The notes beneath the pieces are model-generated. The model did no database searches. It was not told the DNA's origin and saw only the letters and a list, made by a program, of their open reading frames with translations. From the NCBI RefSeq assembly GCF_026212465.1, contig NC_080052.1, forward strand, positions 20,352,145 to 20,416,144: a DNA stretch of 64,000 nucleotides, in the 5' to 3' direction. This DNA comes from Amaranthus tricolor (lineage: Eukaryota > Streptophyta > Magnoliopsida > Caryophyllales > Amaranthaceae). Shown piece by piece: positions 23,000 through 35,422 of the stretch; position 1 is the stretch's first letter, and each line of letters begins with the position of its first letter. A program made the position numbers and the translations under genes.

Positions 23000-24161
23000 C
23001 CTGGACTGAAAGGTCTCATACCCATTGTTTTAGACCTTGAGCCCAAACCGAAGGTCTCGGTCAATCTAATTATTTTCACCTCTAGGGACTAGGAGCATAG
23101 TAGTAGTCTGATTTTCTATACCTACCTCATATTATTGTCATTATTAACAGGAATTCTTCCATTGATAACTTTTCAGAGGCTGTTTGGTAAGACTTGTTTT
23201 TAGAAAGGTAAGGGATTCAAAATAACAAATATTCTTACATGTTGTTTGTTTTGATTATGTAGGTATCAATTACCCTTGAGAGTAATAAATACCCCTATTT
23301 TGTTACTACAGCAATATGTGGGGAAACAATTATCTTCCGTTACCCTATTTTCTTATGTACCAACTTTAGTCACCCTTTAAAAAACTAAACCAACTTTCAG
23401 CCCTCAACCACCACTTAACGATCTACATATCCCATCGTCACCACAAACCTCTACATCATATAATTTGAACTACACTTCTCATTCCACCATCTTAATGGTA
23501 AAAAGCTCCAATTATATATTGTTATTTCAAACATTGTTTTAATTAATAATTGTTGAAAAGATAAATTAAAGTAAAAGATTACCAAAATTTGAGGAGAGAG
23601 AAAGCTTTGAAATTGGTATGTTTATGGTTTGTGGAGAGAGAAAGCTCTGAAATTGGTACATATAGGGCTTAAGAAGAGATAAAAAATGGAGGTATGGTTC
23701 TTTTAGGACTTCTTGATGCAAGCTGGTGAGTCTCTAATATATAATAATTGATTCTTTTATATTATGCAAGTGTAAGCAAACAGATTATTAAAATAACATT
23801 TATTGTATCCATTTGACCATCTTTTTCCTTACCATTTCCTTTTCATTCCAATCATTATACCAAACAACCCCTTTTAACAATTCTCTCATTTATAATTATA
23901 ATTATGATCAATTTCGTTGATTTGTATGAAATCCCTTTTAGAATGTTGCAACTTGACAAAATGACTCGAGATATGCCAACCTTTTATACATGAAAAATAG
24001 GTCAACTGACCCATAAACTTAAACTTGGTAGAGAACATCTTTATTGTTTTGGATCTTATTATAATACTCCTATTTAGGAATTAACTGAATTATTACTATT
24101 TTAGTAAGAATTTGTGAGTTCTTCTCATAATGAATACTAAAGATGACAGACAGGTAAATTT
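23000..24161. other. 3' flank of the VEL gene, with a fold-back element
   Basis: Likely 3' UTR reaches some 100-200 bp past the stop. From about 23176 (GGCTGTTTGGTAAGAC) to about 23876 (ACCAAACAACCCC) the ends are inverted repeats (TGTTTGGT/ACCAAACA), typical of many plant hAT or PIF MITEs. No clean target duplication is visible. GAGAGAGAAAGCTYTGAAATTGG is present twice near 23592 and 23632. Confidence 0.4.
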
Positions 24162-24218
24162 TGTTGAAAATACTTCAAATGTGACATAAGATTTCACATT
24201 GATAAATAAGTAGGTTGT

Positions 24219-24338
<120 letters not shown>

Positions 24339-24521
24339 AGTGGGCTAATCCTTCCACTACTATATGGTTTTGAGAAACAATGAATCTCACCAAGTGTATG
24401 TGCAAGTTAACGTCTCAATCGTGGGTTTGTGGGCCCAAGCCCACGGGAAACCCACGGGTGTCCGGTGTCCACACGAGTGGGACACAGTGAGATTATGTGA
24501 CGAATTTTCACAACCTAATAT

Positions 24522-24781
24522 TGTAGGAAAATTTAGATGGTAAAATAGTGAATGGATTTATTTGGAGAGGAAGATGAATGAATATGTAGAATGGATGTTG
24601 TTCTTCATTGCACAAAAAATTGATTACATTAATGGGTATTTATAGTGCAAGTTTTAAATCTTTTAATTACTTTTCTAGGATCTTCCATTATATTATCTTA
24701 GATATTTTTATTTTTTAATTCTTTAGTTTAGATATTTTTATATTTAATTAAAATCCTAGATTTTTCTAGATTATTTTAACA
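24522..24781 (-). repeat. Copia-1 3' LTR (260 bp)
   Basis: TG...CA ended on the minus strand. It contains the repeated text GAATGGATTTATTTGGAGAGG and ATTTTTCTAGATTATTTTAAC, matching the 5' LTR at 28959-29463. Confidence 0.93.
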
Positions 24782-24790
24782 CTCCCCCTA
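24782..24790 (-). promoter_or_regulatory. Copia-1 polypurine tract
   Basis: The minus strand reads TAGGGGGAG directly before the 3' LTR start TGTTAAAA. This is the expected plus-strand DNA priming site. Confidence 0.85.
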
Positions 24791-26341
24791 ATCTGAAAAT
24801 TCTTGAACTCTAAGTCGTCTTCTAAAATCGATAAATCTATCAGTTGATATGGGTTTTGTGAAAATGTCTGCGAGCTGCTCCCCCATCTTGCAGAATTGTA
24901 GTTCGATCTCTTTCTTATCTACTAACTCACGAATGTAGTGATGTCGTATCTCGATGTGCTTTGATCTGATATGAAACACTGGATTCTTCGTCATTGCTAT
25001 TGTTGACATGTTGTCGCAGAACATTGTAGTTGGTGTCTCTTGCTTATGTTGTAGATCGATTAATACCCTTCTCAGCCAGACTGCTTCACGTGCTGCACTT
25101 GTTGCTGCAATGTACTCTGCTTCTGCTGATGATAAAGCTACTGTCGCCTGTTTTTTTGATGACCATGAGACCACCTTGTTTCCAAGCTGAAATACGTACC
25201 CGCTTGTACTTTTTCTATCATCCACGCTTCCAGCCCAGTCGCTATCGGTGTATCCTGTGAGCTTGAAAAATTTTTCAGTTTCGTACATGATCCCATAGCT
25301 TTTTGTTCCCTTAATGTATCTGAGAATCCTCTTTGCTGCTGTTAGATGATCCTTGCTCGGTTCACTCATGAACCTGGATACGATGCTGACAGCGTTGACT
25401 ATATCTGGTCTTGTATGTGTGAGATAGATAAGAGAGCCGACCAAGCTTCGATACATTGCTCCGTCGACTTTTGTTTTGCCATCGTACTTTGATAACTTAT
25501 CATTGATTGCCATTGGTGTAGCCAGCGGTTTACATTCACCCATGTTGAATTTCTTGAGAAGGTCTTCTGCATATTTCTCTTGTGATAGAAATATTCTTCC
25601 TGGGCTTTGTTTGATTTGTATGCCAAGGAAGTATTTCATTGTACCAAGGTCTGTCATCTCGTACTCCTTCATCATAGCCTTTTTAAATTCTTCAATCATC
25701 GTTGGGTGTGTGCATGTATAGATTAGATCATCCACGTATAGGCATAAAATGAGAAAGTTGTTACCTTGTGTCTTGATGTATAGTGAAGGTTCACTCGGAC
25801 TCTTGATGAAACCATGCTGGAGAAGATAATTGTCGATGTTGCTGTTCCACGCTCGGGGTGCTTGTTTGAGTCCGTACAGAGCTTTTCGAAGGCGGTATAC
25901 TTTGTCTTCTTGGCCTTTGATGACGTATCCCTGCGGTTGCTCGACGTACACTTCTTCTTCAAGTTCTCCATTTAGAAATGCTGATTTGACATCGAGCTGA
26001 AAGACTGGTAGCTGATGCTGTGCTGCTAATGCCAGGACTGTTCTGATTGTCTCCATGCGGACAACTGGTGCATATGTTTCGTTGAAGTCGATTCCTGGTT
26101 GTTGCGCATATCCCTTTGCTACGAGCCTTGCTCTGTACTTGTTGATGGAGCCATCATCATTATGTTTCACCTTGTAGACCCACTTGAGTCCGATGACTTC
26201 CTTGTCTTGTGGTTTGTCTACAAGTTTCCATGTGTGATTCTTCTCGATCATTTTGATTTTTTCGTTCATAGCCTCAATCCATGTTTCTTCTTGTGCTGCT
26301 TCTTGAAATGTTTGTGGCTCACTAGAGAAGAGAGCCATCAT
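24788..26341 (-). pseudogene. Copia-1 reverse transcriptase and RNase H region
   Basis: The 517-codon open segment covers the whole copia RT (LVDKPQDKEVIGLKWVYK start, QLDVKSAFLNGELEEEVYV, GLKQAPRAW, LCLYVDDLIYT with the YVDD catalytic motif) and RNase H (YTDSDWAGSVDDRKSTSGYV, SSAEAEYIA, DNMSTIAM, HIEIRHHYIRE, LADIFTKP). It ends in the normal place just before the polypurine tract. A single in-frame stop near 26402 separates it from the integrase segment, which is in the same frame. The RT part itself looks undamaged, but it can only be made as part of a polyprotein that is broken upstream. Confidence 0.92.
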
Positions 26342-26401
26342 TGCTTGGTCACAATGGTAATCTTGTAAACATGATGGCGGTTGCCGATCTCGTGTTGATC
26401 T

Positions 26402-27609
26402 TCAGGCTTCTTGATGTTGAGGAGTTGAACGTGATGTTTGGCTTCTTGAGCTTGGAAATGATCTTGTACTTTCAGGTATACTTGGACTCGTAGATGATGG
26501 GTTTGTTGGTTGGTCTGCTTCGTCTTCTTCACTTGGATCTCTTAGGAGAGTATCTCCTTCGCGAGCTTCAGTTTCTTTTTCTTTCCACGTCCATTCGACT
26601 GCTTCGTCGAAAATTACATCTCTAGAGATGATTAATTGTTTAGATTCAGGCTTGTAAAGGCGATATCCTTTTGTTTCGTGACTGTATCCAATGAATATGC
26701 ATTTTTCTCCCTTCTCATCGAGCTTTTCCCGATTCTCCTTCGGGATGTGGGCATAAGCTACGCATCCGAACACTTTGAGGTGTTCTACTCTTGGCTTTCT
26801 CTTGTGCCAGGCTTCATATGGCATTAAATCCTTAACTGCCTTTGTTGGAGATCTATTGAGGATATATACTGCCGTGTGAACAGCTTCGGCCCAGTATCTT
26901 TTGGGTAGATGTTTACTCTGCATCATGCTGCGGGCCATCTCTGCTATAGTGTGGTTTTTCCTTTCTGCGACACCATTTTGTTGAGGTGTACGCCTTGCTG
27001 TAAGTTCTCTTTTAATTCCATGCTTCTTACAGAAACTGTTGAATTCGTTGCTTGTAAATTCTCCGCCACGATCCGTTCTAAGAATCTTAAGAGAATGCCC
27101 ACTTTGATTTTCTGTGAGGGTTTTGAATTGCATGAAGTGGGAAAAAGCTTCTGATTTTTTCTCCAGGAAATATACCCACATCATGCGGGAGTAGTCATCT
27201 ACGAACAAAAGAAAATATCTTTTTCGCCAAGAGACGGATTCTTGGTAGGACCCCAGATATCTGCATGGACAAGCTCTAGAGGAGCCTTGGCCCTCCAAGG
27301 TGCGGTAGGAAATGGCAATCTGTGCATCTTTCCATATATACAGCCTTCACAAATTTTTCTTTCATTTTTTATTGATGGCAGTCCAATTACCATTTCTTTT
27401 TGTTTTAATAGTTTTAGACTGTTAAAATTTAGATGCCCGAATCTCAAATGCCATAAGGTGGATTCATCATTTATTGAGCTTAAAGCCAATTTTTCTTCAA
27501 ATGGCAATTTTAATGGGAATATTTTGTTAGAAGCCATTTCAACCGTTGTTATTATCTGACCCTTATTTTTATCATAGATTTGACATTTGTTATTGTCAAA
27601 TTTAACCAT
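26402..27609 (-). pseudogene. Copia-1 GAG-pre-integrase and integrase region
   Basis: The segment 27609-27199 has LWHLRFGHLN and CEGCIYGKMHRLPF, the zinc-binding pre-integrase module, and reaches the first catalytic Asp (HADIWGP). A one-base frameshift near 27215-27240 then moves reading to 27298-26402, which carries FVDDYSRMMWVYFL, TDRGGEFTS, the catalytic Glu context TPQQNGVAERKN and the KRKPRVEHLKVFGC tail. The stop near 26402 interrupts the link to RT. Confidence 0.88.
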
Positions 27610-27693
27610 ATATCCTTTTTTAATTAATTGGCCTACACTTAATAAATTTTGTGCAAGTCTGGGAACATAAAAAACTTCATGAATTAATTTTGA

Positions 27694-27954
27694 TCAGCCA
27701 TTTTTTGTTTTAACGGCGATTGTTCCTTTTCCGGCGACATCTTCTTTTTTACCGTCGCCAAGTGTGATGTGTGTTTTAACATTTTCGTCAAGAGTGACAA
27801 AATAATTTTTATTGCCAGTCATGTGGTTTGAACAACCACTATCAATATACCATATGTCACTTACTTTTTCTTGTGCATTTAATCCAGTGTAAAATATTTG
27901 CTCTCCGGAATTATTATTTTCGGAATAGTTTGCTTCTTTTTGTCGAACCAACAA
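27694..27954 (-). pseudogene. Copia-1 aspartic protease region
   Basis: The active-site text is WYIDSGCSNHMTG, the usual copia DSG motif. The frame is shifted relative to the gag segment, and it ends at an in-frame TGA near 27694. The following 27609 segment is in the same frame. Confidence 0.85.
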
Positions 27955-28856
27955 TCTTTTTCGAGGTGAGTGTGTTTTTTACATCTCTTACATTTATACC
28001 GACAATCATTAGTATTGTGGTTAGTTTTCTTACATAATTTACAATAAAGGTCAGTTTGATTATTTAATCGATTACTTTGATTTTTAAAATTTCCTCTCCC
28101 TTTGCTACAATTAGTTGATGTTTGTCCTTTTTCATAATTTTTACAATGACTATTTTTATTTCCACTATTAGAAAATTTTAATTTAGCTTGAAAAACTTGT
28201 TCTAGTGGTTCTTCGTTAAATCTTTTTAATCTATCTTCATGTGCAAGTAGTGATCCCATTAGTTCGGGTATACTTAATTAAGATAAATTTTTCTTCTTAA
28301 CTTCTTCTATTGTTGTGGCAATAATGTTATATTTTTGTGAAAGACTCCTTAATATTTTTCGAATCACATTTTCATCTTCTATTTTACCACCATTTGATCT
28401 TATTTGATAAACTATATTAGTGACTCAGTCAAAAAATGAATGTATTGTTTCATTTTCTGCCATTAATAAATTATCAAATACTCTCCATAATGATTGGAGT
28501 TTAAAAAGAATTACCTCTTCGGAACCTCTGTATTTTGTCTCCAGGATCCTCCAAGCCTCTGTAGCTGTTTTTGCAGGCATGATCGTTGTAAGTATTGCCT
28601 CATCGACTCCACGATATAATAGAGATAGGGCATAGTTATCCCTTATCCTATTTTGTTTATATTGTTTTATTTTTGTTTCATCCCAAGATGACTCTTTAGT
28701 GTCATCTTTGGGTGGTTGCTCGTAACCTTCTTGTACTAATTCCCATAAATCTTGGGAGATAAATATTGACCTCATTTGCATAGCCCATTGTTCATATTTT
28801 TCTCCTTTAAATTTGGGAACCCAATTAACTTGGGGGTAATTAATGGTTGAGGTCAT
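27879..28856 (-). pseudogene. Copia-1 gag
   Basis: The start MTSTINYPQVNWVPKFKG is 88 codons-scale downstream of the LTR, in the position expected for a copia gag. UBN2-type features follow: EKYEQWAMQMRSIF, DNYALSLLYRGVD, and AWRILETKYRG. An in-frame TGA lies near 28425 and a TAA near 28262. The later part (28259-27879) has two tandem CCHC zinc knuckles, CKLCKKTNHNTNDC and CKRCKKHTHLEKDC. Frame is lost between the second knuckle and the protease. Confidence 0.88.
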
Positions 28857-28943
28857 TTTTTTATTTTATGGTTAGAGGTTTATTTTATTGTGGAGTACGT
28901 TGGTTAATGTGTTTAGGTTGTTTGGAGGTCTTGGTTTTAATTA

Positions 28944-28956
28944 GCTCTTGATACCA
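28944..28956 (-). promoter_or_regulatory. Copia-1 primer binding site
   Basis: The minus strand reads TGGTATCAAGAGC two bases after the LTR end TCCTACA. It is close to the initiator tRNA-Met complement, with one extra A. Confidence 0.85.
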
Positions 28957-28958
28957 AA

Positions 28959-29463
28959 TGTAGGAAAATTTAGATGGTAAATAGTGAATGAATTTATTTG
29001 GAGAGGAAGATGAGTGAAGATGTAGAATGGATGTTGTTCTTCATTGCACAAAAAATTGATTACCTCAATGGGTATTTATAGTGTAAGTTTACTAAAATAT
29101 CTTAGATATTTTTAATTTTTTAATTACTTTTCTAGGATCTTCCATTATATTATCTTAGATATTTTTATTTTTTAATTCTTTAGTTTAGATATTTTAGATG
29201 GTAAAATAGTGAATGAATTTATTTGGAGAGGAAGATGAGTGAATATGTAGAATGAATGTTGTTCTTTATTGCACAAAAAATTGGTTACATCAATGGGTAT
29301 TTATAGTGCAAGTTTACTAAAATATCTTAGATATTTTAAATTTTTTAATTACTTTTCTAGGATCTTCCATTATATTATCTTAGATATTTTTATTTTTTAA
29401 TTCTTTAGTTTAGATATTTTTATATTTAATTAAAATCCTAGATTTTTCTAGATTATTTTAACA
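28959..29463 (-). repeat. Copia-1 5' LTR (505 bp) with internal tandem duplication
   Basis: It is nearly twice the length of the 3' LTR because about 224 bp are duplicated head to tail. AGATGGTAAAATAGTGAATG-type text starts at 28972 and again at 29196, each followed by GAGAGGAAGATGAGTGA, GCACAAAAAATTG and TCTAGGATCTTCC. The extra block is not in the 3' LTR. Confidence 0.9.
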
Positions 29464-29631
29464 AATATTGTATCAGAGTCGAAGCTAGTTCCTGCATGAT
29501 GTGGCTCACATGTGAGGGGTAGTGTTAGATATACTTCACATGTGTGACAAGATCCCACATTGATAAATTAGTAGGTTGTGAACTTGCATATGTATTGAGT
29601 GGGCTAATCCTCCTACTATCACAGCCTAATA

Positions 29632-31770
29632 AAATTATATGGGTCTTACACCGCATTCATTATAGTAGTGGCGGGTATGATTATAAATTTGGTGGGGTGA
29701 ATATGAATATGAAAAGTTCTAATCACCATGGGTAGTGAGTATGTGGTGGGTATGAGGTCTTAGTGTCCTATATTTACTTGCTCCACCTCAAACACGCCTG
29801 CCCAATATCTACAAGATACTAATCTACATTGATTTCGTATATTTTTGTTAAAAATTATTGACAAAAAAATTTAGGAAATTAAATAAAATTTAGGAAGACA
29901 ATTAAATTTATAAAAATTGCGATTTTATGAAGCATATAGTGCGAACTTGGAGTGAATGTGAAGTGGGTATATCCAATTGGCCATATTGAATGGGAATGAG
30001 TTAAATGCATACCCAGGTGATTAGGCGTTATCCATTATAAATATTGAGTGATTGGTAGATAGTGAGCATAAAACATTAATAGAGTATAAATATGAAGGAC
30101 GTACCGCAGCCGTCCTCCTAGTTCCCCATCCCTAATAAATACTTCAAAGGTGCTCCATTTTGCATATAAGGGACGGAGAAAATCTAAGAAAATATTCAAT
30201 CTGATGGACTTCTTCGATCCTCAGGAAAATATCTTATCCTTAGACACATCCCATCCTTGTCGCATTTTTTAGACTTTAGTTATATATTTACGGTCAATTA
30301 ACTTTTGCCACAACACACAATTACATCTATTAAAAATTAAGAAAATTATAAAGTCAAAAGACATTAAAAATTGCTTTGATGCAAAGAAATACTTCTTCTG
30401 TTTTCTTATATTTGTTATTGCTAGTGACATTTTCTTTACTGTAAATTTTACCATCAATAACAAGTATTTGAGAATAGAGGAAGCATATGAATAATATTTT
30501 TAGAATATGATGAAAAAATTGCTCAGAATAAAAATGCAAATTATAAAGAGGATGGAAATATAAATCGCAACATTTTTATGGGGAAAGAGGGATTCATTAT
30601 GAGGATCTTTTTTGAGCTAAAAGACTCTTTGTCTGTATTCTTCTTTATAGGTATGGGTTGCCATCTTTTTTTACTCTTTAGACCCTGATCATAGTTCATA
30701 TGGACCGGATACAATAAATATAATGATGAAGATGATTATGGAAAGAGGGAGTACCAATTAAGAAAGGTCTAATTGTTTTAGTCTTTTAATAGGATTAAAA
30801 ACACTTGTGTTCCACACTTCCACTAGGAGAATTTTACTTTAGTGTTTAATGGCACATGGTAATAAAAATGATTATTTTAATTTTAATAATTATATGTTAT
30901 TTTTATGGTAGTATAATTTTCAACCTGATGATAAATTGAGAATTTTTTTTGAGAGAAAATAATGATGATTTGAAAAAGATTGATGACAAACTTTATCATA
31001 ATTGTTCTAGCCAAATTACATCAAAATTTCATTATTATTTTTGCCCTCTATTTTTATAATCAAACTAGCCACATGTTTATCGGTTGTTGAGATATTGATA
31101 CCTTCTAACAATTAGGACGTCGAGATTTTGATGTGTTTTCTTCCTAGTAGGAATTATATGGTATTGGTGAGCATGTACACTACAACTGGATAAAGCATAA
31201 GATGAATGTTGTCTTAGAAATTTCCAAGCAAAAGAATTATCTACTACTGGTTGAATATTTGGATGATTGATTTGTCGTGTGGGGTGATATTTATAAGATC
31301 ACGAGTCTATTTCTTGATAACATTATATTGTAAGCAGGAAACAATTAAGTCTCTGCTGTGTTTTGAGGCGAGTTGCTATTGAGGTATTGACTAACTTAAC
31401 TCGAGAGACATAGCCTTAGAGCTATAGAGTATACTCTCAACTAGCATTTAGCGTGCACGAAGGTATAGGATTTAATTTTCAAATTCATATGTGTTATTCT
31501 CTTCATCTTGATTATGAAAGCATGTTTTAAATTCAAAATAACTTTTTATGTGGATTAAATATACTCGTTCAACTTTTTGTGGTTCACACTTTTTTGTTTT
31601 GATTTTAAATTTTAGGTGGTTTATTAAAATTTTCAGACTATGGAAATTGATTAAATCAAGAGAATCAATTAAAAAAAATCTAAACCTTTATTTGTTGGTA
31701 GTAATTTTGGTCTAAGCATTTTTAGTTCACTTTGTGTGATTTGGGATGTAGTAAGCCATTAGTTATTTCA
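29632..31770. other. Intergenic, AT-rich, nothing recognised
   Basis: Short chance ORFs only. No structure beyond ordinary AT-rich text was seen between the TRIM and the MITE at 31771. Confidence 0.5.
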
Positions 31771-31908
31771 CAAATTCTTGTATGAGACAGTCTCACCGTG
31801 AGACATGCCTCAGGCTTGAGTTAAATAGCCCAATGATAGAATCTTTTAGCTTACAGGCTTCTTATTTTGAGGTTGTCTCACCGTGAGACGATCCATACAA
31901 GACGGGCT
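31771..31908. mobile_element. MITE, GAGACGGTCTC family, 138 bp
   Basis: The left arm CAAATTCTTGTATGAGACAG with TCTCACCGTGAGAC pairs with the right arm, whose complement reads GTCTTGTATGGATCGTCTCA. Both arms hold TCTCACCGTGAGAC in full. The interior is shorter than in the copy at 6869. Confidence 0.65.
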
Positions 31909-32094
31909 GTAGTAACTTTATTATATCTTATAGTTATTTATGATATTATTTATGAGAATTATTCGTGGATTTATTGAATAAAGTTTTTAATTGTCTGTAT
32001 TTTGAGTGGTGATTACTAGTTTTGGATGATCAGATTCTTTGTACTCAGTAGCATCTTAGCCTCATTGGTGAATTATTAAGCGGGGTGTTACACT

Positions 32095-32299
32095 TGTAGG
32101 AATATGTGTATATATTTTATTTTATTCTTCAGTTATTTTATTACTTTAGTTAGCATGTAGTATTAAGGTAATATTCTTATTTCTTAGTTTATTTGTTTTC
32201 CTAGTTATCTCCTAACAGTTGTATAAATTGGAGTTGTAATGGTCATTAAAGGTAATACAAACACAGTACCTAGCTTATTTCCGCTTATTCTTTTTTTCA
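32095..32299 (+). repeat. Copia-2 5' LTR (205 bp)
   Basis: TG...CA bounded and followed directly by the primer site. Contains AGTTGTATAAATTGGAG, a plausible TATA-like core. Confidence 0.9.
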
Positions 32300-32312
32300 T
32301 GGTATCAAAGCC
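32300..32312 (+). promoter_or_regulatory. Copia-2 primer binding site
   Basis: TGGTATCAAAGCC abuts the LTR end; it matches the initiator tRNA-Met complement with one change. Confidence 0.88.
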
Positions 32313-32424
32313 GTAAGTTGTTTCCCGGGACCGGCAACACTTTTTCGGTCATCATCATCTACCTTAATAATCTTACCTACAAATCACAATAGTTGAAACT
32401 AACTCAAAACAGAAACTTGTAACC

Positions 32425-32840
32425 ATGGCACAGATGGAACATATGTTCAAGATGTTCCAATAGATGCAAAAACCAAACACAACCCCTGAATCTTCATCAC
32501 CAGATTTAAAAGTAGCAGAAAAATTAAACTATCAGAATTACACTACTTGGTGTAAATTGATGCAGATTGCTCTAAGGGACGTCTCAACCACATCACAGAT
32601 GCCCCACTAAGCCCTTCTGACCCCACATATCAATCCTATAAACAAAGGGACTCAATAGTTCTACCTAGATCATATCAAATATTGACACCGAACTCATTAA
32701 TCAATTCCTCGACTATACTGTAGCACGAGATTTATGGAAAGGAATCAAAGTCTTATTGTGCAGTGATAAGGATGAACTGCAAACCTTTGGTTTGAGGTCT
32801 AAAGCTATTTCCCTCAAACAAAATCAAGAACCTTGATAAG
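32425..32840 (+). pseudogene. Copia-2 gag remnant
   Basis: The text after the ATG near 32425 reads as a copia gag start with a stop within about 15 codons. It then shows KLNYQNYTTWCKLMQIAL-type text, the UBN2 opening. It is cut off at about 32840, where unrelated DNA begins, and the rest of gag including zinc knuckles is not present. Confidence 0.65.
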
Positions 32841-35415
32841 TGTAGTATTATTTTACACTTATTGCACCTTCTTTGTTGTGTATCAAGGTCATTATTTGGC
32901 ATTTTGAGGTTAAATATGACCTATGTTTGCTAATTTAAGTTCATGTGCCGTTATTTTCCTTTTTGTGCTTTAAGATTGATTTTCGAGTGTAATGAAGCAA
33001 GTTTCAAGCTATCTCGATCATCAACCATGTTTACCGATCTTTATTGACAAAAACTCACATGTTTTGATATATCATTGCATATTTGGGCTCCATTTCCTAG
33101 CTCGTGAAAGCTTTCATAAAAGTTGAGAAAAGTTTGAGGGTCATTTGACTGAGTATTCATGGTGTTTGAATGTCCACTGTAAAGTTTCGATCGAGACCGA
33201 TAAAGCTTCAGTCGAAGCCAAGCTCAAACCAACATTCTGATGGCTAATGACTCAAGTTTCGGTCAAAACTAATCAAATTTGGTTGATACCATATGGATTT
33301 GGTCGAGACTACCCAGTTTCGGTCGAAGCTTAGCCGGAAAAAATTGTTGTTTTGATTTTCGAGTGAGATTGGATCGAAACTAGATCGAAACCAAATCGAG
33401 ACTGCGCAATTTCGCCCAAAACTGTTGCGTAAAGAAATTGTAGAGTTGTTTCAGAAATTAAGAAGCAATAAGAGGAGAATAAATAAAGGGTTTAAGAGCA
33501 AAAACCATTGGAATTCTTCAGAAGGAGATTATTGATAGGTCGTTTATGTACTATCAAACAAATCCTAATATGCAACTAGTATAGCAGCAGTTAGGGTCGA
33601 ATCCACAGAGAACAACGTAGTAAATAATTATTTTCCGGCTACCAATTGATTCTAAGTAACACACAAATTTGGAGAATATATGTCTAAACTAACTAAATGA
33701 CTAGAGCACAAACAATTAAATTAGAAAGGTAAATCGATGATACTAAAACATCTAGGGATAAACTTCCCCACTAGCATGATATGATGACAATGAGATCCTA
33801 CTACCCTTACAACAATCATAACCGAGTTCAATAGGATAAATACACCATTAAGAATACTAATAACTCCTCTCGAAGACTATTAGCTTCACTACTATACTAT
33901 AAAACCTATTTTCATGGAATCAAGTATAGTAATGACATTGAGCATAGTATTCTATAAGATCCAACAATCAAATCTATCTATTTTCATGAAGATTATCAAG
34001 TCCTTGGTTTAAAAGGCAATTCATTCAATTCTAACTTTCGTTAGCAATTGAATAAATTGTTAACCACAATTTCCAAAATTTCTATTGAAAATACATGAGT
34101 TAACTAGCATAAAAAACCAAGCATGAACAAGGATTATGCATAACAAAAAGGGATTGGGATTCAATAATTCATCATTAACATCATGGCTAGGGTTCCATCT
34201 AACCCTAGATTCAGAAACTACTCACACATATCAATTGCAACAAAACAAGAATTAATTAAAGAAAACATGATTAAAAGTAATAACAAGGAAAGGATAAAGA
34301 AATAATACTTGAAATCGAATACCAAATGATGAACGAAAGTAATTGAAAGTTACAAAGTTTCTTTCTCCCCAAAAATGAAGAATTGTATCTAAAAAGCAGA
34401 GAAAAAAATGTTACCTCCTTTCTTGGTTACATTCCTCATCATTTAATAAAAACCATGCGGAAAAAACGGTTATTAAAGCAGGACCGGACCGGGTTTTAGC
34501 AAGACCGGACCGGGTCCGTGTGTTGAGGGTTTCCAGAGAGCAGAATTTGCAGGACCCGACCGGGTTTAGGTAAGACCGGACCGGGTCCGTGTGCTGAGAG
34601 TTTTGCAAATGATTAATGACAGACCCGACCGGGTTTAGAGTATACCCGACCGGGTCCTGGGCTTTGAGGCTTGCATTCCTATTTTTTTACTTGAAATCGC
34701 CCGGGTATGAAAATACCCGTCCGAGCCCATTATCTTGTGCTTACTTTTCTTCATTACAATGCGGCAAAAGTACAAACGAGACCCAACGGGACTAAAAGCA
34801 TATCCGAATGGACCCGTGAGCTCACAAAAGTGCCATAGTGCGGTCTCGAACTCTGCTAAATCTCGAAGCACGCATCCTAATGCTCAGAAGTGATCCGCTT
34901 CTAATACGAGAGTGTAGTAAAATGGCCTGAAATAATCAAAGACACAAAAAACTCCAACCAAGCGTAAAACCACATAGAAAATGCAAAATCACACATCAAA
35001 ATGCCATAAAATGCAAGGGAAGGGAGCATAAAAATATAATACAAAGTGCATACATGAATTATATACTCATGAAGATCACATTCAAAAGGCATCAATCTCT
35101 TCATTCTCCATCTCACTTTAAGTCTATTTTAGAATTTAGTTTTCTTTTCTTCCAGTTTTCATTTACATTTTGTAATCCAAATTTCTGAGTTTTTATCTTC
35201 AATGCTTTGTTTTTGTTTATGTTCAAAAATTTGGGTTTATTAATATTTCAAGCTTTGGATTTCTTTCCCATTGTTATTCTACACAAGCATTTGGTAATTT
35301 CTTTCTCTTTTTCTCAATTTGAATATGTTTATGCCATTGAATATGTTTAATATATTTACAATCATAATTTCCATTAGTGAGTAGTCTTGTATGCTAGGAC
35401 ATTGGATTGATATTT
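32841..35415. mobile_element. Non-coding insertion inside copia-2 (probably composite)
   Basis: About 2.6 kb with no coding potential separates gag from the protease. It begins near a small hairpin (ATAAGTGTAGTATTATTTTACACTTAT). Two zones have different short-word arrays: GTTTCGGTCGA/TCGAGACY at 33185-33420, and GACCGGACCGGGT/GACCCGACCGGGT at 34480-34660. The text GGGTCGAATCCACAGAGAAC at about 33592 also starts a stretch that reads like a separate unit, in the opposite direction, up to about 35118. I suspect one non-autonomous element nested in another, but could not fix the ends. Confidence 0.5.
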
Positions 35416-35422
35416 TGGTCTT

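Larger units (their letters stand above)
24522..29463 (-). mobile_element. Copia-1: full-length Ty1/copia retrotransposon
   Basis: It has LTRs at 24522-24781 (3' LTR of the minus-strand element) and 28959-29463 (5' LTR). Read on the minus strand they begin TGTTAAAATAATC and end TTTTCCTACA. A perfect 5-bp duplication AATAT flanks the element (24517-24521 and 29464-29468). The primer binding site and polypurine tract are in place, and the domain order is gag, protease, integrase, RT, RNase H, as in Ty1/copia. The polyprotein carries several stops and frameshifts, so the copy is not autonomous. Confidence 0.95.
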
